A stretch of 64,000 nt of DNA from JAYPAN01 sp038123715 (GTDB lineage Bacteria > Pseudomonadota > Alphaproteobacteria > RS24). Position 1 is the stretch's first letter. Every line of letters begins with the position of its first letter. The stretch is from positions 1 through 64,000 of the forward strand of contig JAYPAN010000006.1 in the NCBI GenBank assembly GCA_038123715.1, in the 5' to 3' direction. The position numbers were made by a program, and so were the translations under genes. This document shows positions 1 through 7,232 of this stretch, in pieces. The notes under the pieces are model-generated. The model saw nothing but the letters and a program-made list of their open reading frames with translations. It made no database searches and was not told the origin of the DNA.

Positions 1-624
1 GCGGAGCGTCCCATGCAAATATTGGCCGGTGGCGGCACGCATTTACGCGCCTATTTCGGCCTTGGCGTTGAGCATTTGATATTCGGTTTTGACCATATTT
101 TATTCGTTTTGGGTCTGGTTATGCTGGTGCGCGACCTGCGGCGGCTGGTTTATGTGATTACCGCCTTTACGCTGGCACATTCCCTGACATTGGCGCTGTC
201 CATGCTGGGCAATGTGTCAGCGCCGTCCGGCGTGGTTGAAGCGATTATCGCCCTGTCTATCCTGTTTCTGGCGGTTGAATTATCGCTGCCGGAAGAAAAG
301 CGCTCGCCATTGGCGACACGTTTTCCGCAGGCTGTCGCCTTTGGCTTTGGCTTGCTGCACGGCTTCGGGTTTGCCGGCGTGCTGGGCGATATTGGCCTGC
401 CGCGCGATTTGGCCGTGCCGGCGCTGGCATTGTTCAATATCGGTCTGGAAGCCGGTCAGCTCCTTGTGGTTGCAGGCGCGCTTGTCGCCGGCCATTATTT
501 GCGACCTGTAATAGACAAGCGACCGGTTCTCGCCGAAGCACCGATTGTGGTGATTGGCGGCGTATCTGTTTACTGGCTGATTGAGCGCAGTTTGGGATTT
601 TTCCCCGGCATCCTGCTCGGCTGA
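1..624 (+). CDS. HupE/UreJ-type membrane protein, 5' end cut by window edge
   Basis: Integral membrane protein of the HupE/UreJ family, whose members are linked to nickel or other metal uptake. The first ATG in frame is at 13, but the frame is open to base 1 (A-E-R-P before the Met). Relatives usually carry an extra N-terminal extracytoplasmic domain, so the true start probably lies outside the window. Visible hallmarks are G-x-x-H near residue 20, F-D-H-x-L-F, T-L-A-H-S-L-T, and a later L-H-G-F-G-F-A segment. These His/Asp-bearing helices are the family signature. About six hydrophobic helices are seen. No hydrogenase or urease genes are nearby, so the substrate is open. Confidence 0.8.
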   Translation, partial: AERPMQILAGGGTHLRAYFGLGVEHLIFGFDHILFVLGLVMLVRDLRRLVYVITAFTLAHSLTLALSMLGNVSAPSGVVEAIIALSILFLAVELSLPEEKRSPLATRFPQAVAFGFGLLHGFGFAGVLGDIGLPRDLAVPALALFNIGLEAGQLLVVAGALVAGHYLRPVIDKRPVLAEAPIVVIGGVSVYWLIERSLGFFPGILLG

Positions 625-637
625 TTATCCAGCCAAT

Positions 638-1474
638 TTACTCTGCCGCTTCTGCCTTTTTGGCGTCCGCGCCGTAATTGGCCGGGCGGCCTTCCATTTC
701 GGCCATCACCGCCTCAATCTGGTTGGGCTTGCCGATAATGTCATCCTGCAAGACGCTTTCCAGCATTAGCGTATCGCCAATAAAGCGGTCTGCCGGTTCG
801 TTGAACAGGCGCTTCATGCGGCGCGTGGCATCGGGGTTGCGCGCGGCTATGTCATTGGCTGTGTCCATTGCCGCTGCCAGAGGGTCATCGCAAATACGGG
901 TCAGGAAGCCATGTTGCAGCGCTTCCTCGGCCTCGAAAATGCGCCCCGTATAGGCCAATTCCTTCAGCACATCTTCGCGGCACAGGCGCGCCATCACATG
1001 GGTTGTCCCCATATCCGGCACCAGCCCCCATTTGATTTCCATAACCGAGAATTTGGTTCCCGGTGCGGCATAGCGAATATCGGAGCCGAGAAAAAGCTGG
1101 AAGCCTCCGCCAATGGCAAAGCCCTGAGCCGCGGCAATCACCGGCACTTCGACCTCGCGCCAGACATAGGCGACTTGCTGCGGCCGATTGGTCAGCCCAT
1201 GCGTGCGGTTCGCCAGTTTTTCCCGCTTGGCGACAGCGTTTTTATTGCCCGCATCGGCCATGCTGGCGAAATTCGCCATGTCAAGACCGGCGCAAAAGGC
1301 GCGACCCTCGCCCGACAAAACGGCAGCGCGCACTGATTTTTCGGCTTTCAGACGTTCGCCCGCTTCAATCAGGCCGTCCATCATATCTTTGTCGAGCGCG
1401 TTCATCTTGTCGGCGCGCACCATGTGAATATGGGCGACATGCCCCTCAATGCGATAATCAATCCGGTTTTCCAT
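638..1474 (-). CDS. Crotonase / enoyl-CoA hydratase family protein
   Basis: 278-aa crotonase-fold protein, probably acting on acyl-CoA thioesters in the cytoplasm. The oxyanion-hole segments are present: F-C-A-G-L-D at residues 60-65 and I-G-G-G-F-Q at 121-126. In classical hydratases the second segment reads G-G-x-E and supplies a catalytic Glu; here that position is Gln126. The second acidic region, M-E-I-K-W-G-L-V-P-D-M-G at 145-156, keeps Glu146 and adds an Asp. That combination fits a crotonase subgroup of unsettled reaction rather than a standard beta-oxidation hydratase. An SD-like AAGGGGAGA lies just upstream of the ATG. The sugar kinase upstream is on the same strand. Confidence 0.85.
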   Translation of the reverse strand: MENRIDYRIEGHVAHIHMVRADKMNALDKDMMDGLIEAGERLKAEKSVRAAVLSGEGRAFCAGLDMANFASMADAGNKNAVAKREKLANRTHGLTNRPQQVAYVWREVEVPVIAAAQGFAIGGGFQLFLGSDIRYAAPGTKFSVMEIKWGLVPDMGTTHVMARLCREDVLKELAYTGRIFEAEEALQHGFLTRICDDPLAAAMDTANDIAARNPDATRRMKRLFNEPADRFIGDTLMLESVLQDDIIGKPNQIEAVMAEMEGRPANYGADAKKAEAAE

Positions 1475-1528
1475 CTGTCTCCCCTTTCGGTTTATTCCGA
1501 TTATACAAGCGCACCCGCTTTGGCCGGT

Positions 1529-3007
1529 TTAATGGTCTTCGGTCAAATGGCGGTGCGCCAAAAATGCACAATAAATATCATCATATCTGTCATTTTTTGC
1601 CTTGTCAGGCAAAAAGACGGCATCCTGCCGGTAAGCCGTATCGGCCGCTTGCGACAGGCTGTCAAAGCAGCCATGCGCCCGCGCCGCCAACAAAGCTGCC
1701 GCAAATGACGCATCGCGGTGGCTGCCACAGACCAACCGCACATTGAAAATATCGGCCAGCATTTGAAGCCAGTGCCGATTTGCCGCACCGCCGCCCAGCA
1801 CATGCAGGCAGTCAGGTCGGTTGGGCAGTTTAGCGGTCATGTCCAGCCATATTTCACGCAGCGCAAAGCTCACCCCTTCAAAAGCGGCGCGCGCCAAATC
1901 GGCAGATGAAGACGCCCGCGTCAGACCGGATAGGCTGGCGGTGATATCGTCGCGCCACAGCGGTGCGCGCTCGCCATTCAGATAGGGGTAAAGGCGCACA
2001 CCCTCTGCGCCGGGCGGGGCTGCTTCGGCCAATGCTGTCATTTGCGACCATGACATGCCGCCCAGCCAGTTTTGTCGCATCCACTCCAAAGCGCCGGTGC
2101 AATTGCTCATGCCGGCAGCATGATAGACGCCATTTTCAAGAATATGCGGATAGCGCGAGACGGGCGGATAGGTCGGCGCGGGCGCGGGCGCGCCGAAAGA
2201 CAAGACACCCGCGCTGGCCAGTTTCAGGCTGGCTGTTGTAGATGATAGCGGCGCGCAACACAGCCATTCCGTGCTGGTGTCAATGCTGCCGATATAGACA
2301 GGCACATTGGCTGGCAGGCCAAAGGCGGCGGCGGCGGCATCTGTCACGCTGCCGGCCAAATCGCACGCCGACATAATGCGCGGCAGGGCGTCACCGTCCA
2401 GACCCGACAGCGCAAGCAAAGCGTCGTCCCAGCCGGTCATGGCGACATTATTCAACATTGCCCCGACCACTTCGCCAATATCGGTGGCATGGTCGCCGGT
2501 CACTTGCGAACGCAGCCAGTCTTTGGCGAAATACAGCTTTTGGCATTTGACCAGAATGTCGGCTTCATATTCGGCCAGCCAGCGCAATTGCGGCAGCGTC
2601 CATGTGGCATTGGGTCGGTTGCCGGTCACGCGCTCGCAAATGCCGTCATTTTGCAATTGCCGCGCTTGGGCAGCCGCGCGTTGGTCGCTCCACATAATTG
2701 CCGGACGCAAAGGCACGCCCGCGCTGTCGCATAAAACGCCAATATGCGCGCCGCCCGAAAAAGCAATGCCGGTCAGACCGCGCATGGCTTCGGCATGGCT
2801 GGCGGTCAGTTCAGCCAAAGCCTGCTGCATGGCGCGCCGCCAGTCTTGCGGTTTTTGCTCTCTATGCCCCGGTGCCGGTTGATACGTCTCTACCGGCGCA
2901 ATGGCCGTTGCAAGCAAGGCATTTTGCCCGTCGCCCAGACGGTCATCAGCAATCAGTGTTGCTTTCAGGCTGCCAGCGCCCAAATCAATGCCAAGAAAAA
3001 TACCCAT
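1529..3007 (-). CDS. xylB: FGGY-family carbohydrate kinase, xylulokinase-like
   Basis: 492-aa kinase of the FGGY family, expected to phosphorylate a ketopentose such as D-xylulose with ATP. The N-terminal phosphate-binding loop D-L-G-A-G-S-L-K-A-T follows the start directly. A catalytic-type Asp sits in G-S-I-D-T-S-T-E-W in the middle, and the C-terminal nucleotide-binding segment reads G-G-G-A-A-N-R-H-W. The start at 3007 places the loop at residues 8-17 as in the family; a 9-residue upstream extension is also open. No xylose isomerase or sugar transporter is adjacent, so the xylulose assignment rests on family resemblance only. Confidence 0.8.
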   Translation of the reverse strand: MGIFLGIDLGAGSLKATLIADDRLGDGQNALLATAIAPVETYQPAPGHREQKPQDWRRAMQQALAELTASHAEAMRGLTGIAFSGGAHIGVLCDSAGVPLRPAIMWSDQRAAAQARQLQNDGICERVTGNRPNATWTLPQLRWLAEYEADILVKCQKLYFAKDWLRSQVTGDHATDIGEVVGAMLNNVAMTGWDDALLALSGLDGDALPRIMSACDLAGSVTDAAAAAFGLPANVPVYIGSIDTSTEWLCCAPLSSTTASLKLASAGVLSFGAPAPAPTYPPVSRYPHILENGVYHAAGMSNCTGALEWMRQNWLGGMSWSQMTALAEAAPPGAEGVRLYPYLNGERAPLWRDDITASLSGLTRASSSADLARAAFEGVSFALREIWLDMTAKLPNRPDCLHVLGGGAANRHWLQMLADIFNVRLVCGSHRDASFAAALLAARAHGCFDSLSQAADTAYRQDAVFLPDKAKNDRYDDIYCAFLAHRHLTEDH

Positions 3008-3057
3008 AGGCTCTATATCGCCCAAAAGCGGCAAATTGCCAATTTTCCTGTTACCGG

Positions 3058-3091
3058 AAAAAAATAGGGCGCCCGACTGGCGGGCGCCCCG
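3058..3091 (-). terminator. Intrinsic terminator of the small ORF transcript
   Basis: A perfect 9-bp GC stem, GGGCGCCCG at 3067-3075 and CGGGCGCCC at 3081-3089, with a 5-nt loop. On the minus strand it is followed by TATTTTTTT, a classic rho-independent layout. The only minus-strand candidate between it and the divergent promoter region is the 30-codon ORF, which ends 29 nt before the stem. Confidence 0.85.
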
Positions 3092-3118
3092 TGATTGGGT
3101 TTAAGGCCAATCCTTGAG

Positions 3119-3211
3119 TTATTTTCGTGCGCCCGCGTAACGCGAAGGCTGCTCCACGTCCGCTATTGGCTGCCGGATTGAAAACCTTAAAATAGACCGT
3201 TCACTAGACAA
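3119..3211 (-). CDS. Candidate 30-aa small protein with optimal Shine-Dalgarno
   Basis: A 30-codon ORF starting with TTG at 3211 and ending with TAA. The start is preceded by AAAGGAGGTGGTCCA: a full anti-16S match with GGAGG placed 7 nt before the start, stronger than most SDs in this window. The product is basic and polar, begins M-S-S-E-R-S-I-L-R-F and ends S-R-Y-A-G-A-R-K, with no signal peptide, Cys or membrane segment. It forms its own unit: a 9-bp inverted repeat upstream and an intrinsic terminator downstream. It could instead be a leader peptide or part of a non-coding RNA with an SD-like motif. I do not recognise the family. Confidence 0.6.
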   Translation of the reverse strand: MSSERSILRFSIRQPIADVEQPSRYAGARK

Positions 3212-3241
3212 TGGACCACCTCCTTTCAATGGTTGAAGATA

Positions 3242-3270
3242 CGAATCAAAGTTTAATGCGTTTTGATTCG
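3242..3270. promoter_or_regulatory. 9-bp inverted repeat with paired GANTC sites in a divergent promoter region
   Basis: CGAATCAAA at 3242-3250 and TTTGATTCG at 3262-3270 form a perfect inverted repeat with an 11-nt spacer. Each arm holds a GANTC site, the target of the alphaproteobacterial cell-cycle methylase CcrM. It lies between the minus-strand small ORF and the plus-strand metallo-beta-lactamase gene, so it could be an operator for either. The role is inferred from position and symmetry. Confidence 0.45.
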
Positions 3271-3334
3271 CACACCAAAAGGTTTATGCTGCCGAAATGA
3301 AAAATCCTTTATCCCGCTGTTCGGAGATGTGGCC

Positions 3335-3982
3335 ATGATACGCTATCAGATAATTCCGGTGACCCCTTTCCAGCAAAATTGCACTGTGTTCTGGAATGAG
3401 GAAACAAAAATCGGCGCTATTGTTGACCCGGGCGGCGATATTGAATTGCTCGACAAGTTCATTGACGAGCAGGGTCTGACTATTGAAAAAATCCTTGTGA
3501 CGCATGGTCATCTCGACCATGTGGGCAGTGTGGCGCAAATGGCCAAAGCGCGGAATATACCGATTATCGGCCCGCATATTGGCGACAAGTTCTGGATTGA
3601 CGGGCTGCCGGAAGCGGCCAGTCAAATGAATTTTCCGGCCTCCGAGGTTTTTGAACCTGACCAATGGCTTGAAAATGGTGATGTGGTTGAGGCGGCCGGC
3701 GTAAAATTCGATGTCGTGCATTGTCCGGGGCATACGCCCGGCCATGTGGTTTTCATCCAGCAGGAAGATAAAGTGGCAATGGTTGGCGATGTGCTGTTTC
3801 GCGGCTCTATCGGACGCACTGATTTGCCGCAGGGCAATTATCAGGAATTGATTGATTCCATCACCCAACGCCTGTGGACGCAAAACCTCGATATCACCTT
3901 TATTCCCGGTCATGGGCCGACATCGACTTTCGCCTTTGAAAAACAGACCAATCCGTTTGTGTCAGATGTCGCCCTTGGCTGA
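3335..3982 (+). CDS. Metallo-beta-lactamase fold hydrolase, glyoxalase II-like
   Basis: 215-aa cytoplasmic MBL-fold hydrolase with the zinc motif H-G-H-L-D-H at residues 57-62, a later C-P-G-H-T-P-G-H-V segment, the metal-bridging Asp in V-G-D-V-L-F, and a C-terminal P-G-H-G-P. This is the small glyoxalase-II-like (YcbL-type) group, which hydrolyses thioesters such as S-lactoylglutathione; the substrate here is not established. The ATG at 3335 begins the usual N-terminus (M-I-R-Y-Q-I-I-P-V-T-P); the frame is open further upstream but that extension is not family-like. It overlaps the HIT gene by 17 bp, so the two are probably cotranscribed. Confidence 0.88.
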   Translation: MIRYQIIPVTPFQQNCTVFWNEETKIGAIVDPGGDIELLDKFIDEQGLTIEKILVTHGHLDHVGSVAQMAKARNIPIIGPHIGDKFWIDGLPEAASQMNFPASEVFEPDQWLENGDVVEAAGVKFDVVHCPGHTPGHVVFIQQEDKVAMVGDVLFRGSIGRTDLPQGNYQELIDSITQRLWTQNLDITFIPGHGPTSTFAFEKQTNPFVSDVALG

Positions 3983-4394
3983 CGCCGCCCATTTCACGCT
4001 TGACCCGCAATTGGCCGCCGACACGCTGGCGGTTGGCCTGCGCGATAATATTGAAATCAGGCTGATGAATGATGCGCGCTATTGGTGGCTGGTGCTTGTG
4101 CCGCATTTTCCCAATGCGGTGGAGTGGCATGATTTACCCGCGACAGAGGCAAGCGCTTTGCATGAATTGGCGCTCACTGCCGCCCAACACATGCAACAGC
4201 TTGCCAGTGCCGATAAGATGAATATAGCGGCGCTTGGCAATATGGTGCGCCAGCTTCATGTCCATGTCATTGCCCGCCATATTGGCGATGGGGCATGGCC
4301 GGGGGCGGTTTGGGGGGTCGGAGCGGCACAAGCCTATTTAGAAGCAGAGGCCGCCACGCGGCTTGCCGCCTTGCGCGCCGCGCTTGCCTGTTAG
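3966..4394 (+). CDS. HIT-family nucleotide hydrolase/transferase
   Basis: 142-aa histidine-triad protein. The motif near residue 98 reads L-H-V-H-V-I-A-R-H, in which the third His of the canonical H-x-H-x-H is replaced by Ile. This variant is seen in a proteobacterial HIT subgroup annotated as diadenosine-polyphosphate-type hydrolases. The start at 3966 (M-S-P-L-A-D) lies inside the end of the MBL gene, giving a 17-bp overlap and likely translational coupling. The SDR gene follows 23 bp later. Function beyond nucleotide phosphoester chemistry is not deducible. Confidence 0.8.
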   Translation: MSPLADAAHFTLDPQLAADTLAVGLRDNIEIRLMNDARYWWLVLVPHFPNAVEWHDLPATEASALHELALTAAQHMQQLASADKMNIAALGNMVRQLHVHVIARHIGDGAWPGAVWGVGAAQAYLEAEAATRLAALRAALAC

Positions 4395-4417
4395 GGCGCA
4401 CGCGCTATCTCCTGTTC

Positions 4418-5143
4418 ATGCTGAACAGTTATTCCTCTCCCCTTCATGCGGTTATTTTGGGCGGCGGCGGTGGCCTTGGCGCTGCCTTTGTCGATTGCCT
4501 GCAAACGGCTCTGCCGGATGCGCGTCTCAGCGTTTTGGCACGCAGGCCGGAAGCCCAACAAATTGCCTGCGATATTACCGATGAAACAAGTCTTGCCGCC
4601 GCCGCCGAAAAGCTGGCCGCGCACCCGCCGATAGATGTGTTGGTGAATGCTACCGGCCTATTGCATGACAGCGAAGCCGAGATTGCGCCGGAAAAGTCTT
4701 TGCGCCAGATAGAGGCGGCTATCATGGCGCAAGTGCTGGCGGTGAACGCCATTGGCCCGGCGCTGGTTTTGCGGCATTTCTTGCCGCTTATGCGTAAGGA
4801 TGGCAAGGCGGTGATGGCGCATTTATCGGCGCGGGTCGGCTCGATTTCGGATAACCGGCTTGGCGGCTGGTATAGCTATCGCGCGGCCAAGGCGGCGCAG
4901 AATATGATTGTCAAAAATGCTGCGATAGAAGTGGCGCGCCGACACCGCGATTTGCTTATCGTGGGCTTGCATCCCGGCACGGTGGATACAAAATTATCCG
5001 CCCCGTTTCAGGGTAATGTGGCGGCAGGCAAATTATTTTCGCCGCAGCAATCAGCCGGTTATTTGCTTCATGTGCTTGACGGGTTAAGCCGTGAAGATAG
5101 CGGCCATGTGTTTGACTGGCAGGGGCAGCAAATCCCAGCTTGA
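4418..5143 (+). CDS. Short-chain dehydrogenase/reductase, CsgA/C-factor-like
   Basis: 241-aa SDR. The N-terminal nucleotide-binding loop reads L-G-G-G-G-G-L-G, followed by V-N-A-T-G in the middle and the catalytic set Ser (H-L-S-A-R-V-G-S), Tyr and Lys (Y-S-Y-R-A-A-K). The ATG at 4418 puts the loop about 14 residues in, as usual. SDRs of this C-factor-like type often neighbour FeS photolyase genes, and the photolyase operon lies directly downstream on the opposite strand, so a link to that cassette is plausible. Substrate unknown. Confidence 0.82.
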   Translation: MLNSYSSPLHAVILGGGGGLGAAFVDCLQTALPDARLSVLARRPEAQQIACDITDETSLAAAAEKLAAHPPIDVLVNATGLLHDSEAEIAPEKSLRQIEAAIMAQVLAVNAIGPALVLRHFLPLMRKDGKAVMAHLSARVGSISDNRLGGWYSYRAAKAAQNMIVKNAAIEVARRHRDLLIVGLHPGTVDTKLSAPFQGNVAAGKLFSPQQSAGYLLHVLDGLSREDSGHVFDWQGQQIPA

Positions 5144-5158
5144 CCAATGAAAAATGAC

Positions 5159-5413
5159 TTAGCTGGTTTCCAGACGGCGAAAATCGGCCGGCAGGCGATT
5201 GCCCTGAAAATCTATATGCACCACATTGACCTGATGCCGCCGACACCATATTTGCAGGCCGTAATCGGTGAAACCGGCATCCAGCCGCGCATAATCCTGC
5301 AAGGAGGCGGGCGGGTCGCTCTGGCCGGCCTCATCGGCACATTTGCTGCAAGCAATATAGCCGGTAATAGACAGGCTCAGCGCCTCCAAAGGCAGGCTTT
5401 CGGCATCGGACAT
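5159..5413 (-). CDS. Small conserved-looking protein coupled to photolyase
   Basis: 84-aa protein whose ATG overlaps the photolyase stop codon (TAATG at 5415-5411), a strong sign of translational coupling. It has a C-S-K-C pair near residue 22-25, and a C-terminal half with Y-G-L-Q-I-W-C-x-R-H-x-x-N-V-x-x-I-D-F-x-G that looks like a conserved core. No signal peptide or membrane segment is seen. It may be a metal-binding partner of the photolyase or simply a co-transcribed housekeeping protein; its function is unknown to me. Confidence 0.7.
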   Translation of the reverse strand: MSDAESLPLEALSLSITGYIACSKCADEAGQSDPPASLQDYARLDAGFTDYGLQIWCRRHQVNVVHIDFQGNRLPADFRRLETS

Positions 5414-6927
5414 TACAATTTCTCCAGAAAGTCGCGGGCGCTGTCGCGCATGGCGGCGCGTTTTTCAGCGTCCATTTTGTCGAGTGTGCGGTAAATCATG
5501 CCCATGCGCGGGTTCTGGCCGAGACTGTCGCGGCTGCGCTCCATAAAATCCCAATAAAGATAATTAAACGGGCAGGCCGTTTCGCCACTTGACTGTTTCA
5601 CCTGATAGCGGCAATCGCGGCAATAATCGGACATGCGGTTAATATAGGCGCCGGATGCGGCATAGGGTTTGGAGCCGACAATGCCGCCATCGGCAAACAG
5701 CGCCATGCCTTGCGTATTGGGCAATTGCACCCACTCATAAGCGTCGGCATAAATCTCCAAATACCATTGATTGACCGCTTGCGGAGACAGACCGGCCAGC
5801 AGGGCGAAATTGCCGGTCACCATCAGCCTTTGGATGTGATGGGCATAGGCATAATCGCGCGTCGCGGTCAGGGCGGCGCGCATACAGGCCATATCCGTGT
5901 CGCCGCTATAGTAGAAATCCGGCAAAGCGCGCGCATGGCCGAAAAAATTACCATCGGCATAGTCCGGCATTTTCAGCCAGTAAACACCGCGAATAAATTC
6001 GCGCCAGCCAATGATTTGCCGGATGAAACCCTCAACCGCATTAAGTGGTGCTTGGCCGTCATGATAGCGATGCTCGGCAGCGCGGCAGACTTTAAGCGGG
6101 TCGAGCAGGCCAAGATTTATCGAAGCGCCGACAAGCCCGTGATAGAGAAAAACCTCGCCGCTTTTCATGGCGTCCTGATAGTCACCAAATAAGGGCAGAC
6201 AGAAATCGAGGAAATGGTCGAGTTGCGCTTCCGCCTGCGCGTGAGTGACCGGCCAGGCAAAATTGTCAAGCGTGCCGGGATGGTCGCCAAATTCGCGCGC
6301 CACAAGCTCTATCACCGCGCGCGTGACCGCATCGGGCGGGCAGCCGGGGCGCATTGGCACAATATGGCCGCGCGGCAATTTCTTGCGATTGTCGCCGTCA
6401 TAATTCCACTGGCCGCCAAGCGGGTCGTCGCCCTCCATTAAAATGCCGGTGCGGCGGCGCATATCGCGGTAGAAATACTCCATGCGCAATTGCTTGCGAC
6501 CTTGCGCCCATTCGTCAAAATCGGCATGGCTGGCGATAAAGCGCGTATCGGGCAGAATGTCCACCTCAATGCCAAAGCGCGCCGCCCATTGGCGCATTTC
6601 GGCCAGCAGGCGATATTCGCCCGGCTCGGTCACAAAAAGCTGCGTGACGCCGCGTAGGTCAATCTCGGCGGCCACCGCATCGGCAAATGAGCGTATCGCG
6701 GCTTGGGCATCATATTGGTGGTAAATTGTCTCGCGCCCTTTTTCCGCAAGCTGTTGGGCAAAATGGCGCATGGCGGCAAAAACCAGCACGATTTTTTGTT
6801 TGTGATGGCGCACATAATTGGCCTCATCGGCCAGCTCGGCAATTAGCACGGGCGCGTTTGGCGCAGCCTTCAAGCTCGATATATCGGGGGAAAGCTGGTC
6901 ACCCAGCAGCAGAACAAGCTCAGACAT
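5413..6927 (-). CDS. phrB: FeS-cluster prokaryotic (6-4) photolyase / CryPro-type cryptochrome
   Basis: 504-aa flavoprotein of the FeS-BCP class, which repairs UV (6-4) photoproducts with light using FAD and a 4Fe-4S cluster. The expected cluster cysteines are at 348 (M-A-C-M-R), 436 and 439 (Y-C-R-D-C-R) and 452 (A-C-P-F); each is offset by exactly two from the C350/438/441/454 set known for Agrobacterium PhrB. The C-terminal A-C-P-F-N-Y-L-Y-W-D-F block is a family hallmark. The start at 6927 (M-S-E-L-V-L-L-L-G-D) was chosen over a 69-residue upstream extension because it begins the antenna-domain strand and overlaps the DUF2256 stop by a few bases. Confidence 0.93.
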   Translation of the reverse strand: MSELVLLLGDQLSPDISSLKAAPNAPVLIAELADEANYVRHHKQKIVLVFAAMRHFAQQLAEKGRETIYHQYDAQAAIRSFADAVAAEIDLRGVTQLFVTEPGEYRLLAEMRQWAARFGIEVDILPDTRFIASHADFDEWAQGRKQLRMEYFYRDMRRRTGILMEGDDPLGGQWNYDGDNRKKLPRGHIVPMRPGCPPDAVTRAVIELVAREFGDHPGTLDNFAWPVTHAQAEAQLDHFLDFCLPLFGDYQDAMKSGEVFLYHGLVGASINLGLLDPLKVCRAAEHRYHDGQAPLNAVEGFIRQIIGWREFIRGVYWLKMPDYADGNFFGHARALPDFYYSGDTDMACMRAALTATRDYAYAHHIQRLMVTGNFALLAGLSPQAVNQWYLEIYADAYEWVQLPNTQGMALFADGGIVGSKPYAASGAYINRMSDYCRDCRYQVKQSSGETACPFNYLYWDFMERSRDSLGQNPRMGMIYRTLDKMDAEKRAAMRDSARDFLEKL

Positions 6928-7084
6928 GGGGGGCTTCCGTTGCGCTGACACCAGCGCGTTTGCAGCGTTGCGAGCAAAAGCGCACATTGTCCCAGTCGCG
7001 CGCCCATTTTTTGCGCCAGCTAAACGGGCGGTGACAGGCCGCGCATATTTTGCTCGGCAAATCAGACTTTTTTCGCATGGCCAT
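6920..7084 (-). CDS. DUF2256 zinc-ribbon-like small protein
   Basis: 54-aa protein with C-A-A-C-H-R-P-F-S-W-R-K-K-W and then C-S-Q-R-C, two cysteine pairs typical of the DUF2256 family and suggestive of one zinc site. DUF2256 genes are commonly found next to FeS photolyases, as here: its stop overlaps the photolyase start by 8 bp. The start at 7084 (M-A-M-R-K-K) has GGAGGTTGG just upstream. A role in photolyase maturation or a shared damage response is inference from neighbourhood only. Confidence 0.85.
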   Translation of the reverse strand: MAMRKKSDLPSKICAACHRPFSWRKKWARDWDNVRFCSQRCKRAGVSATEAPHV

Positions 7085-7232
7085 AACGCGCCAACCTCCT
7101 TGTGCTGAAATGGGTTGGCGCGCCCCAAGGTCAAGGCGATTTCCGGCGCGGCATGGCCTATCCGGCCCCATCTACCCCTTGACTTGCCGCGCTGTGCCGA
7201 CCATTCTTGGGCGTTGAAAAAAGGGGGAAATT

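Noticed and set aside
3212..3226. Similarity of the plus strand here to the 3' end of 16S rRNA
   Set aside because: The match covers only the anti-SD region and is the complement of the small ORF's Shine-Dalgarno; no rRNA body is present.
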